NCBI GenBank assembly: GCA_027579435.1
Contig: JANBPK010000863.1
Coordinates: forward strand, 1 to 64,000
DNA from: Candolleomyces eurysporus
Lineage: Eukaryota > Basidiomycota > Agaricomycetes > Agaricales > Psathyrellaceae
Direction of reading: 5' to 3'
DNA: 64,000 nt
The first letter of the stretch is position 1. Each line of letters opens with the position of its first letter. Made by a program: the position numbers and the translations under genes. The notes beneath the pieces are model-generated. The model worked only from the letters and a program-made list of their open reading frames with translations. It did no database searches and was not told the origin of the DNA. This document shows, piece after piece, positions 1-10,917 of this stretch.

Positions 1-626
1 TCATTATGGCCGCCGCCGAGGCAATCTCTCGCAAGCTAGACGTGCTTTTCGAGAGCGCGTGCCGACATCTAGACGACTTTCGGGAGCTGATGCGCATGCT
101 CGGCCAAGCGGAGTACCGCGTCGAGGTCGTCGTGATGGCTGTGCCCGCGGCGCTGAGCAGGTTGGGCATTTTGCACCGCTTTCACGAGAAGCTGCGGGAG
201 GCTGCGAGCAGGAATATGCCTAAACGGCTCAAGCCGGTGAAGATTCATGACGATTCTTACCAGGGGCTTATGAGCGTGGCGGAGTGGATTGACGAGGTGG
301 ACTTTGTTGACCGGGTTTTGGTCGTGAGGAGGGGTAATATGGTTGCTTTTTCGGATGAGAAGGTTGAAGGGGGCCAGTTGCAGGGTAAGGTCGCCGAGGC
401 GATTATTAAAGAGAGGGAGAGGCCATTGACCGCTGAGGAGAGGAGTTGTGCGCTGAGAGATTTGGAGAAGCTGGAGGCGCGGGATGCGGAGGCGGCAGGG
501 GAGATCATGGTGCTGCTCGAACCGTTGCTGGGAGACGAAGTCGGGTATCCGGAGTTGTCCCTTGTACGATGGGATTTCCCGCCGTTGGATCCGTCGGAGG
601 CATTCAAGGTTGAACCTCTAGCTTAA
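1..626 (+). CDS. Zeta-toxin-domain protein, C-terminal part (5' end outside window)
   Basis: Open frame that runs to TAA at 624-626; the true start lies upstream of the window, so the ATG at 6 is probably internal. The segment YRVEVVVMAVP, then SRLGILHRFHE, the IHDDSYQGL stretch and VDRVLVVRRG match the C-terminal half of zeta-toxin/UDP-N-acetylglucosamine-kinase-like P-loop ATPases. The P-loop itself would be upstream and cannot be seen. In bacteria the family phosphorylates UDP-GlcNAc in toxin-antitoxin modules; fungal genomes also carry stand-alone members of unknown role. No antitoxin-like partner is visible next to it. It reads as an ordinary nuclear gene with no intron in the visible part. 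The family call is by motif recall, not a database search. Confidence 0.6.
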   Translation, partial: IMAAAEAISRKLDVLFESACRHLDDFRELMRMLGQAEYRVEVVVMAVPAALSRLGILHRFHEKLREAASRNMPKRLKPVKIHDDSYQGLMSVAEWIDEVDFVDRVLVVRRGNMVAFSDEKVEGGQLQGKVAEAIIKERERPLTAEERSCALRDLEKLEARDAEAAGEIMVLLEPLLGDEVGYPELSLVRWDFPPLDPSEAFKVEPLA

Positions 627-919
627 AATAGTCAATGAGGCCTAGCTACAGCGACAGAAATTGTATGGAAAACATACCAAGTGTTGTGTCTTCTTGTGCT
701 GGTCGGCGGGAATCTGCCTTAGTCTGACATTATTGACTTACGATTTGCCATTTCACAACCGAAAGTTACATAGTGGATCAATCTCTGATATTTGGGATTA
801 TTAGGTTGAGAGGGCGTTGGCTTTGGACGCGTGAGGCGCGGCTTGAATCAGACTTCGTTCCAAGCTTCGTTCAGACCGCAACATACCGTCCACTCGAGAG
901 TCGAAGCGAGGTCAACAAC

Positions 920-2924
920 ATGGACGACGAACCCATAGAATTTCTTGTGTCGCGTCGCTCGAAGCGAAGCACAGCGGGCAACAGGTAACATTTCTCATGA
1001 CTTTGATTGGAATATACTAACCTTTGCGTAGGATGCAAGCTGCTCTCGCAGAAATGGCCGCTGAAGACTTGAACAAGGACGTCGAGGATGACAATGACTT
1101 CACAGTCGAGAACGGTATGTCTATTCCCTTGTCTTCTTTCAAGGACGATTGCTGAGAAGCGGACAGATGAACAGGACGTATTTGAATCAGATTTCGAGAG
1201 TACAGACGAAGAAGAAGAGGCAGAGAAGGATGGAGAGGAAGCTGGTGAACAGATGGTGCACGAAGAGGAACGAAAGGAGCGCAAGGTGTGCTACCTTTTA
1301 TTTTATCTAGAGGTTCGCGAGCTCATTTGAGCGCCCAGGCAGCCCGGTCAAGGCTAGAGAAAGCAACAGCCGCTGCTCATGCCCGTAACAAGGCAACCTT
1401 CAACCCCCAAGCGCAACCAGCCCCCCCCTAAAGCTTCGTCAAAACCTAAAGTTCAGCCTCGTATTGAGGATATCTCTGATGATTTGCCTGTGGCGTCTAC
1501 CTCAGCGGCGGTTGGCGACAGTTCGTTGAAACGAAAGCGAAAGAGTCTTCGAACGCAGACAGTTCTGAATACCACTGCGACAGTGAAACGTCTCAAAGAG
1601 ATTGAGAACAATAGAGTAAGTAGCTTGACCTCTTCCTTGAATAGCTGAAGCTGAAATCGCAATCCATTTGTGTAGGCACTTGCGCCCAAGAAAGCGAAGA
1701 CTGAGGCGAAGACGTACACCCAAGCCGAGCTGATTGCACGGGCTTTGGATAACGAAGAAGGGAACATCAGGGAACATAGAGATTATCTCAAGAATGAGGA
1801 GGAGAAACGCAAGCAGGCCCGTGTCGTACGCGCGACTGTTAAAGGTCCTTTGCTAAGATGGGTCAGTAAAGTTGAGGAGGTCAAGGTCGTGGTTGAACCG
1901 CCGCCCCCGCCTCCACCTCCACCTCCTCGGCCGAAGCCGATTCCGGCTCCAGCACCAGCTTCAACTCCGTATACGCTGGCGCTACCAAGAAGCATTGCGT
2001 ATCCTGCTGGGAGTTTCCCTGTCTCGACGTCTTACTTTCCTCCGCAGCAACAGTCGTATACGCAAGTTCAGCCGTATAATTCGACTTTTATTTTTCAGTC
2101 TTGGCCGTCGCCTACTTCTGCTTCGAGCTCGACGTCTGTCTCGTATCCTGTGTTTCCACAGAACTACGCTATGCCCAGCCCACCCCCGCCGCCACCCCCT
2201 GGTTCTGCTCACTTTCCTTCTCCGCCTCCTATACCTGACCCTGAACCTGAACCAGTCCTACGACTTCCGACACCGCCACCACCACCCGAACCAGAGATCA
2301 GGTTCGAAAAGGTGGGCAAGAATTATGTGATTCATGATTCTGGAAAACCGAGTGGGAGTGGGACGAAGAAGCCGACGTGGAATGAGACGATGCAGGCGAT
2401 GTTTGGGAAGGAGGTGAAGTGGGATGAGATCAAGGTTTATACGAGTAAGAATAGGCCGATGGGTACGTGTTCATTCATTCATTCATTCATTCTCCTTTGT
2501 CGTTTCATCTACACACCTACATACATTCTGGGCTATCGCTTCCATCTGTCTACCCATTCCGGAATCGTGTGGAATTTAATGCTGATGGCTTCCGTTCCCG
2601 GATCCTTATCTAGCTCGACCTGTCCAGACCTGTCCTATCACAGGGAAGACTCCAGCTCCGTACAAAGAACCAACGTCGGATGTACCGTTTGGAGATGTGA
2701 CGGCTTATAAGGTGTTGATGGAGCTTCTGGACCATGGGTATGTGTGGAGTCCGAGGCTGGGATGCTATGTTGGAAAGGATGAGAAGGGCTCAGAAGGGAG
2801 TAGTAGTTGGCCGCAGAGAGAAGAGGAGGAAGAGGAGGAAGAGGGGGAAGAGGGGGAGGAAGGAGAAAAAGAGGTGGAGGTGGTGCGGAGGGAGAGACTC
2901 GGAGGAAGGTTGCGAGCGCTGTGA
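920..2924 (+). CDS. SWC2: SWR1 complex subunit Swc2/Vps72 (YL1 family)
   Basis: Six exons fit: 920-984, 1032-1114, 1167-1285, 1338-1615, 1676-2462, 2614-2924. The N-terminus (EFLVSRRSKRSTAGNR) and acidic run (FESDFESTDEEEE) are the YL1 nuclear-protein signature, which in yeast Swc2 binds H2A.Z-H2B. The last exon carries the YL1-C domain, CPITGKTPAPYKEPTSDVPF, followed by AYKVL...YVWSPRLGCYV. Between them are proline-rich tracts (residues from about codon 1900 to 2280 of the DNA) that are probably disordered. The protein would act in the nucleus exchanging H2A for H2A.Z. The C-terminus is a long Glu-rich run encoded by GAG/GAA repeats. Intron 5 contains a TTCA microsatellite near 2470-2493. 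The intron acceptor at 2612-2613 was chosen because it alone keeps the frame into the YL1-C domain. Confidence 0.9.
2470..2493 (+). repeat. TTCA microsatellite in SWC2 intron 5
   Basis: About six TTCA/ATTC units directly after the donor GTACGT of intron 5 of SWC2. It is a simple tandem repeat with no coding role. Confidence 0.8.
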
Positions 2925-3703
2925 GAGAACTGTGAGAGAAGAAGGTGTGGATGATACCCGTTTGTTATGTGTTCATACCCCGATTCTTGCTGTGAGTTAT
3001 TTTCTGTGCATTTTGCGGTCAGCTCAGCTTACATTCGTTGCAGACTCCTATCATGCATGCTTTAGGTTGGTGGGGCGAGTTTGAGGCGAACAACGGCCTT
3101 CATTATGATGTACCCGGGTTTTGNCCCCCCCACCGTGGGCGGACTCATTTAGCGTGCCCATCCATTCTTCAGACGCCCGAGGGTTTTTCTTTGGAGATCC
3201 TTGCATTGTGAGTGCCATTCCAACTTTGGTGCACCAAAGCGTTACTCATGCTCTAGCAGAATCTACTCCAGTTGCTTTTCATACCAGGCTTTCTGATATC
3301 CGAATGTAACTTGGATTGCATACTTCCCAATTGTGCTTCCATGCAAGTGTCACTAGAAATTCGGCTTCCAATTCACCGTCTCCGAGTACTATTAACGAAG
3401 ACTCCTTTCCCTCTTCCCGTTTCTTCTACAGGAGATAGATAGCCCTCTCGCTCTAGCTCTCAGCTGAAGTTAGATCCGTGGTTCTGATTCTATATTCTCC
3501 CTTCTTGCAATTTATATCAGGCGGAGGTTAAGTGGCGAAGCGAGCAGTCTCTTCCTCCTTTCCTCTTCTCTTCCTCTATCGTTGACTATCGTCCTTGCCA
3601 TTTTCTCTCGCCATCTCAGTCTTCATCCTCATCCTTGAACATCCTAGCTCTGGCTTCCGGTCGCTCTTCTCCCAGCATCACCGCTGCGTCCACATCGTCC
3701 GCG
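2925..3703. other. Intergenic, SWC2 3' flank and transporter promoter
   Basis: No convincing gene. A single N at 3124 sits beside a run of seven C. Pyrimidine-rich stretches at 3400-3640 (CTTCCTCC, TCTTCCTC) are typical of a fungal 5' leader and precede the transporter ATG at 3704. Confidence 0.6.
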
Positions 3704-5881
3704 ATGTCTGCCGACGATTCACTGCAGCTTCGAAGGATGTCGGCTCATGTGCACGACATTCCCAGAGTAGATCATAATACCGACGAGAAGAATGGTGTGC
3801 AAGTCGTTTCCGTTGAGTGTGCCCCGTCTTTGAGCAATGAACAGGAGGAGTCTGCTGCTGGGTTTNGGGGGGTGGGTGACGATTGCTGGAGCGTAAGTCC
3901 GGATCTCCTCGTGCTGCGGTTTCCCGTTGTTCGGTATTCGCGGGCTGATAGACGGAATGGATAGGGTTCTGATCCAGTTTTGTGGATGTGGATACGGGTC
4001 GGCGTATGGAGTCTTTCAAGGTTAGTCGAACCGAAACCGATTTGGAAGGTGAATGAGAATTGAGTTTGAACGTTTTGCAGATTATTATGTTCGTTATTAT
4101 CACCCGGAAGCTTCGCCCTCAGTCATTTCGTGAGCTTCCCTCTCGATCTTGAAGGTGATGTTCGTCTGAACGCGCCAACTAGGTGGATTGGGAGTGTCAA
4201 TGCGTTCATGTCGATTGCGACGAGCTTGGTTGTCGGCGTGATTTATGATAAAGGGTATTTGTGAGTGCCTACAGTATTCCATTTCTTTGCTTTGTTCGGC
4301 TCGCTGATGAGTCGTACATGAATGAAGTTATCATTTGCTGTATGGCGGTGCCTTCATGAGCGTACTTTCGCTCTTCATGCTATCCTTGGCAAAACCGGGT
4401 CAAGTGTGGCAGGTATGTGATTTCGCTCGTCTCTCTCCTATGCATTTCAATCAAAAAGCCTGACTGTCGGGTCGATTTGGTCCTACATTCCAGTGTTTCT
4501 TAGCTCAAGGTATCGGACTCGGACTCGGAACAGGGTTGGCCTACATCCCCAGCGTCGCCATCGCTTCACAATACTTTCCTCGACGCGAGTCATCCGCTGT
4601 AGCGATGATCATCGTCACACTCGGCACACCACTAGGTGCTGTCGTTCACCCGATTATGTTGAACAAGCTATTTAGCAATCCTGATCTGACGTTTGGAACC
4701 GCCATGAGGATCAGTGCAGGGTTTGTGACGACGTTACTCTTTCTTGCGTGTTTGGTGATGCGGAAGAGGAATCCGCCGCCTGACAACCCGCCGAGTGTGG
4801 TGAAGGTGTTTGGGAAGGCGGTGAGGGATAAGGCGTTTGTGTGTATGTGTGTTTCGTGAGTCTTCTGCTGCCCGTATCCGTTCGCTTTGCGTCGGGATGA
4901 CCGGTAACTGAACGTGTTCGAATAGCCTTCTGCTGTTTTGCATGGCGCTTTATTATCCGCTGTTCTACCTCCAGCTTGATTCTGTCAAGCATGGTGTTAG
5001 TGAAGGAATCGCGTTTTACTTTGTGAGCTCCTTGTCTCCGTCCTCCTCCCTACAAGAACCTCCTGGAGCTAACGCCGAACAAACCATCGATTTCAGGTGG
5101 CGATAATGAATGTAGGCAGCTTCATCAGCGGCCTGCTTCCAACCCTCTTTGTGGAATCGGTCGGGGTCGTGAATATGATGGTGTTCTCGGCGGCGTCGAC
5201 TACTGTTATCATATTCTCGATGGTTGCTTTGAAGGATTTGGCTAGTGCGTTAGTCATTACAATTTTGTTTGGGCTTTGTGTTGGGATATGTGAGTCATCC
5301 CAGTTCTATGAGGACGTTTTTCATTCTCTACGGCTAAATACACGCTGATCGAGAAATAGTTTATAGCCTTCAGGCTCCTCTGACTGTTGTCCTGACTGAA
5401 GACGATGCTGAAATTGGGTGGGCTGTTTCGGTTCCACGCAAGGTACATCTCTGATGGCTATTTATGGACTTGAAGAGCGAGATTGGGGATCTCGTTGACT
5501 TTTTGTGGTACGCTCACACCCCCTCACCTACGGTTGCACTAAAGTTGACGAACGGATCGCGTCTAGGCATTGGTGCCCTGATAGGTCCGTCTGCCCGGCA
5601 CAGCTCGAAGAGGTTGGAAACTAAATCCATTTCATTAGGCCCTCCAATTCATGGTGCCCTTCTATCCAACGACTACATCTGGTGGAGGCCGGCCGTGTTC
5701 AGTGGTGTAAGTTAAATACGTTTGTGATATCAGCTTAATGACGAATTTCCATGCCCAGATTTGTGGAGCCCTTTCAGCGGTCGGTTTTGCTTTGATACAT
5801 AAACTTCAAGTGAAGTATTCAGGAAGGCACGAGCCTGACATGGAGGACAGAGCGCCGTCCCCTGTTGGCGAGAAGCCCTAG
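3704..5881 (+). CDS. MFS transporter, monocarboxylate-permease-like
   Basis: Thirteen exons can be chained: 3704-3892, 3965-4020, 4081-4129, 4183-4260, 4328-4412, 4494-4855, 4926-5032, 5097-5289, 5360-5417, 5476-5507, 5567-5584, 5639-5706, 5759-5881. The product begins with a hydrophilic N-terminus, then FGGWVTIAGA and VLIQFCGCGYGSAYGVFQ (TM1), DYYVRYY, SWIGSVNAF, and GLGLGTGLAYIPS (TM4). After a central loop follow the second six helices, ending in IGALIGPPIHGAL and ICGALSAVGFALIHK. This order is that of fungal monocarboxylate-type permeases (MCT/Mch family), which carry small organic acids with protons across membranes; the substrate is not predictable. An N at 3866 next to six G shifts the frame by one base; with one base fewer the family motif GGWVTIAGA is in frame. 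The next gene downstream on the same strand is a P450. Confidence 0.85.
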
Positions 5882-7194
5882 ATAGACGTGCATGGAACAG
5901 ACCTGTACAGAATATTCAAAGACACGGTGACAGACTACATTTTGGTTCGAAAAGTTGCCAACCTGGGAGAGTCTGAGACGGCGTGTGCGATCGCTTGGAA
6001 TTCGGCGGATGTCTGCGAATGACGACTCGCGTGCTTTTTGCTTTCAGCATTCATCCTTGAAGAGGAGAGCTCAACCTGTCATATAAGATTCGTCGTCGGT
6101 CAGTATAACCATTGGCAGTGGAGCTGAATGTGGAATTCATGCAAGCAATCTTGATGGTGTGGAAGTACCGACTGGAATAGACGATGTTCAGCTTCAGGAT
6201 TGGGTCTGGAGACACTGTGTTGAGCTATGAAATAGAATTCCTCCTCCAATCCGCGATAGTGAAGGAGATATTCAACCAGCTAAAGCGTCACTTGCGAAAT
6301 TTCAATAGTCTTCGATCGGATTCCGGATAAACGAAATGCCACCCGTCATACCGCTGAATATTCAGGGACTGCAAGCTGGCGAAGTCAAGTACTTTACGTC
6401 AGTAGGCGAAGGGAATAGAGCAACATTTCGAAGGCGAAGGCCTGCTAGTGATGGGTGGAAGACCCACTTGGTAGATATCAAACCTCTGAACCAGTAGCTC
6501 TTGGCAGATTCAAAAGCCTTGGCTTTGCGTGAGTTTGCACCGAGAAGCTCCACCGTGTGCCCATTGCCCCACTTAGGCGCCTACGTTGCACAGCCTCAGC
6601 AAGCACTCGACATTGCATTTGATCCGCTGCTTCAGGATCATCCCGGCTGGAGTTTATTTGCATTCGCAAGTTCGTCTGACGCACAATGCAATGTTTCGAG
6701 TGGATGTGGAGAGGCATTGTCACAGGTCAGTTAATATTTCTTTTTCTAACCCCTGACGCATAAAAATCGACCTGTTGAAAATCGCCATTTATCCTACATC
6801 CGATCCATTGGATTTTGGGTGCGGCAACGGCGGTGCTCACTCCTCAAACATCTTCGTGTTTGACGGAATCCGGTGCGTAGCTTCTTTGAATTCACAGGAA
6901 TCCTACCTTGCAGCGACCCCTTAGCTCCGAGTTTGTATATTCATGCCCTCGTTCTATCGGTCGTGGTGTTACTCCAGAACGAGACACCCGAGCAGCATCC
7001 TTGGCGCTCCATTGGATCCTCAGCGCTCAGCGCCCGAAGCTGCGGATTTCGGAATGGCCATCAAAGGGTCTCAATTTCTGGGCTTCGTGCGGCCCTGCTT
7101 GGGTGGAACGATACCTGAGGCCCGGCACTGGTTGGAGCCGAGATGACAATATAAACCAAGAAGGTTGCGACTTACCGCCTTCTCGTGACATACG
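5882..7194. other. Intergenic region between transporter and P450
   Basis: No gene recognised. Short open frames on both strands (for example around 6478-6734 and 6873-7225) overlap one another in conflicting frames and show no family motif. The P450 promoter should lie in the last few hundred bases. Confidence 0.5.
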
Positions 7195-9763
7195 ATGCTC
7201 CCTGAACTTCTGCGCATCATCTTAGTCTTTGGAGGCACCTGGCTGACCTGGCGACTCCTGAGGCGTTTCTCGTATAAGAATCCACTCGACAACCTTTCCG
7301 GGCCTGTTGGGGAGTCTTGGTGGGCGGGTAAGGAAGCTTCATCGGAGAAATCCTGGGCCAAGCTGAAGTCAATTCATCAGGCGACTTTATGAAGCTGGTC
7401 GGAAACGATGGGAGAGAATATCACGACAGCATCGCACAGAAGTGTGAGTGCCGCTTGCCGTTTTGTCAAACGATCTCAAGCATCTGACATTTGGTCCTTT
7501 GCAGATGGTAGAATCATGAGGTTTCCGGGATTTTTCAGAGTAAAAGCGAACCTTTAAACTCACTGCCACATTCACTAATCATCTCCAAAGAGCGCTATGC
7601 TATATGTGTATGATCCAAAGGCACTGCATCATATTCTTGTCAAGGTAGGCAAGCGAATCGTGCCTTCTTCGATAAGGCTGACTTGTCAACTCAGGATCAA
7701 TACATTTACGAAGAATCGGAGGATTTCATTCAGTGGGTCTACCACCGTGCTCGCTTCGCCCAGTTCTGAGCTTGACTCTCATCCAGAACGAATGATCTGA
7801 TGTTTGGAAAAGGATTGCTTGCAACCTTGGGTAGGAGATCTATTTCGGGATGCCAACAAAATCGGGTACTAACGTTTAGTAGGAGAACACCATCGCAAGC
7901 AAAGAAAGCTTTTGAACCCCGTATTTTCGACCGCTCATCTTCGAGAAATGAGTGAGTAGCTCTAGATCGTCAAATGTCCAACTGAGTGCGATGTGTCCCC
8001 AGCACCAATCTTCTATGAAGTCGCTCACAAGGTTCGTCTATACCCGATCCCGGTGCACGTTGACACTGACGTCCGGTTAATAGCTACGGAAAACATTGAC
8101 GGAGCAAGTCTCGCAAGGAGAAAGAGAGGTGAACTTCCGGTTTCAACCAATCTATCCGCCGCACATATCCTGACAAAGTTCAAAGATCGACATGCTTTCA
8201 TGGATGGGTCGCACTGCCTTGGAACTCATCGGTCAGAGCGGCTACGGGTACTCTTTTGATTCATTGGAAGAAGGCGCCCCTGAACACCCATTTGCCACTG
8301 GTATCAAGAACTTGCTGTACGTGACCTCCAGGCTCTCATGTTTCGGCAAAGTAGGATAACTGATGTTTGAGAATCTATACAGTGGAAATATAAATGATGG
8401 TGGAATTTTGGTTGCTCGGATGATCGTCCTGCCGCTTGTTTATGGAGTCGGAACACCCAAATTCCAGCGAGCTGTCGTGAACATCTTGCCCTGGAAGGCA
8501 TTGCACGACCTCAGGGACATGATAGACACCATACACAATACCTCGGTCGAAATCGTCAACAAGACCAAGCAGGCTCTGACAGAAGGAAAGGCTGGCTCCG
8601 AGCGGAGAATTGGTAGAGGGAAAGATATTATGAGCATCTTGAGTGCGTATATCCTACTTCAACCCCTCTTTGTTGAACTCACATGGCACTCTAGTCAAGG
8701 CTAATATGGAAGCTTCGGAGGAGGACAGGCTTCCTGAAAGCGAGATCATCGCCCAGATTTCGTACGTATTTGATCATACATATCGCACGCTATCGGAAAC
8801 TCATTAATCATTGCCTACGGTCACTCACGCATAGGACCCTCACGTTTGCGGCTATGGATACTACGTCTAACGCATTGTCCCGGATTCTTCATATTCTAAG
8901 CCTTCACCCAGAGGTTCAAGACCGGCTCCGTCAAGAAATACGTGAGGCTCGCAGCAAAGCAGGTGGTGACCTGGACTATGAGACTTTGTCCTCGTTGCCG
9001 TACATGGATGCTGTCTGCAGAGAAACACTCAGGGTGTGAGTCAATCATTCCATCAGCCTCTTGGAATTTTTTTTTTCTGACAGATATTTCGTTGCCCAGC
9101 TACACCCCTTTACCGTTCATGGGTCGGGAGTGAGTGCTCAATTTTCATGATAGGGGTTGATTGCGAATTGGCTAACCCCCTTCGACAGGGCAAAGAGGGA
9201 CATGATTCTCCCTGTCTCGACACCTGTTACTACCCTGGATGGTAAGACGGTGGACGAAATTTTTGTTCCGAAAGGCACGAAAATGTTTGTGTCTCTTCTT
9301 CACTGCAACACCGACCCAGAAATTTGGGGACCTGATGCTTCTGAATGGAAACCTGAGAGGTGGTTATCGCCCCTCCCCGATAGGGTCGCAGAGGCCCGGG
9401 TGCCTGGGATATACTCCCATATGTCAGTCAACATATCAGCTTTCCGATCTCCTGTTCTTGTGACTTATGCGTCGTTTGTGTCTAGGATGACGTTCCTGGG
9501 AGGTGGACGGGCATGTATCGGCTTCAAGTTCTCTCAGCTGGAAATGAGTGAGTCGTGATGAATCTTCGTGGGTGCTGTGATATTAATTGGATCCCTTCGC
9601 AGAGGTCGTGCTGTCTCTCCTGCTGGATAACTTCAAATTCGCACCCTCAGAACATAAGATCATCTGGCGATGGAATGGTATCGTGCAGCCTACAACGGAG
9701 CAAGCTCAATCGCCAAACGGGGACAAGAAACTCCTGATGCCACTCAAAGTGAGTTTGGCCTGA
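7195..9763 (+). CDS. Cytochrome P450 monooxygenase, full length
   Basis: Seventeen exons chain without a break: 7195-7327, 7381-7443, 7505-7539, 7591-7644, 7695-7732, 7787-7830, 7883-7951, 8003-8031, 8084-8128, 8186-8320, 8372-8642, 8695-8761, 8835-9035, 9100-9129, 9189-9422, 9486-9547, 9603-9763. The N-terminus is a hydrophobic ER anchor followed by the hinge NPLDNLSGPVGESWW. The I-helix segment is FAAMDTTSNA, the K-helix ExxR is ETLR, the PERF-type region is EWKPERW, and the heme loop is FLGGGRACIGFKF with the axial Cys. Basidiomycete class II P450s hydroxylate lipophilic substrates with electrons from NADPH-P450 reductase. The I-helix lacks the usual Gly (AAMDTT rather than AGxDTT). The exon 10/11 junction is the least certain. 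CYP family not assigned. Confidence 0.92.
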
Positions 9764-10917
9764 TTGCGAGTCGATGGCGGCGGACAAGGAATTAGAATAT
9801 CTTCGGCGACGGCGATGAGTACATTCTGCTCCGATTTGAATGGGCTCGAGTATTTAAACCCCCAGATTCGTTCGATAATTTGAATAATAATCGTTTCCAA
9901 CGATGTTTGGATATGACGGACACTTGTAATCTTGTACGTACCGAGTAGCATGACGGGGTTTAATTGAAACACACATTCCAAACACGTGCCTACAACGGTG
10001 GTTCTGACTGTGTCTTCCTGTGTCCGCTCCTGAGGCGAACGTCAAAATCGATTAATTTCACGCCGAGGTCAAATGGTTTCAGGAACGACGACACCATTGA
10101 ACAAGACGGTTCTGATGGTGGGACGCAGACCTCAACGTCAGCGTAGACATATACCTGGCCATGTTGAAGCTTTCGGGGTGGGTGCACAAATTCTCCCGAA
10201 GTGCGCACTGTTTTTGAATACGCTGTATCTTTCCCCACTGTACCGGCCTATACTAGTAGTGCTCTGGGATATTCATAACGAAAGGCCTGGACTGTACGTT
10301 AAACACCGCCAGTGTCCACCTAGCAGTCCCCATGTACCTGTAGTCTTTTTCCGAGCGTTGAGGGCACCCACTGGCACGCTTATATGGTGCATTCCCAATT
10401 TTGTAGGCGCCAGGAACCGCCCCAGACAACTGAAAGCCTTGCTTTCCTTCCTCTGGCCCCCAATCAGTGGGTAAGAAACCAATTTTCGAATTATAAAATT
10501 AGGTGTACAATTGTTAAACTAATAATTGTGCTATAGAAGAGTCTCTGAATGGGTTAAATAGCCAGGCAACGGGAGGAATTATTACGACAATAAAGAAGGA
10601 AGCGAAAGTGCCTGGGTTTGCAATTGCGAGTGCATGCACGAGGTACTACTCTGGAGAGAGAGATAAAGAGCGGACAGGTTAGCATATTAGACAATAAACG
10701 ACGATAGCAGCAGCGAGACCCAGAAAGGTGAATAGAGTTAGAAGACTAGAAAGGAGTATTGTCCAGCATATGAGTGAGAAGAGAGGAAGGGATAGTACAG
10801 ACTAGTGTTATCAACGCAAACACATTCTAAAAGTACACACCGAAAAGGTGATTTATGGGACCAAAACTTTCCCCAGCGTGAACGAGATCTGAAAACGACA
10901 GATACTGTGAAAGGCCT
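9764..10917. other. Intergenic between P450 and a minus-strand gene
   Basis: Nothing recognisable as a gene. An open frame at 10073-10474 has no motif and is contradicted by an opposite-strand frame at 10273-10482. The last 200 bases, before 10918, are probably the 3' untranslated region of the minus-strand Ser-rich gene. Confidence 0.5.

Noticed and set aside
7325..7340. Apparent frameshift early in the P450 (GCGGGTAAGGAAGC)
   Set aside because: A 53-nt GT-AG intron (7328-7380) restores the frame into GDFMKLVGNDGREYHDS, so the gene is intact.
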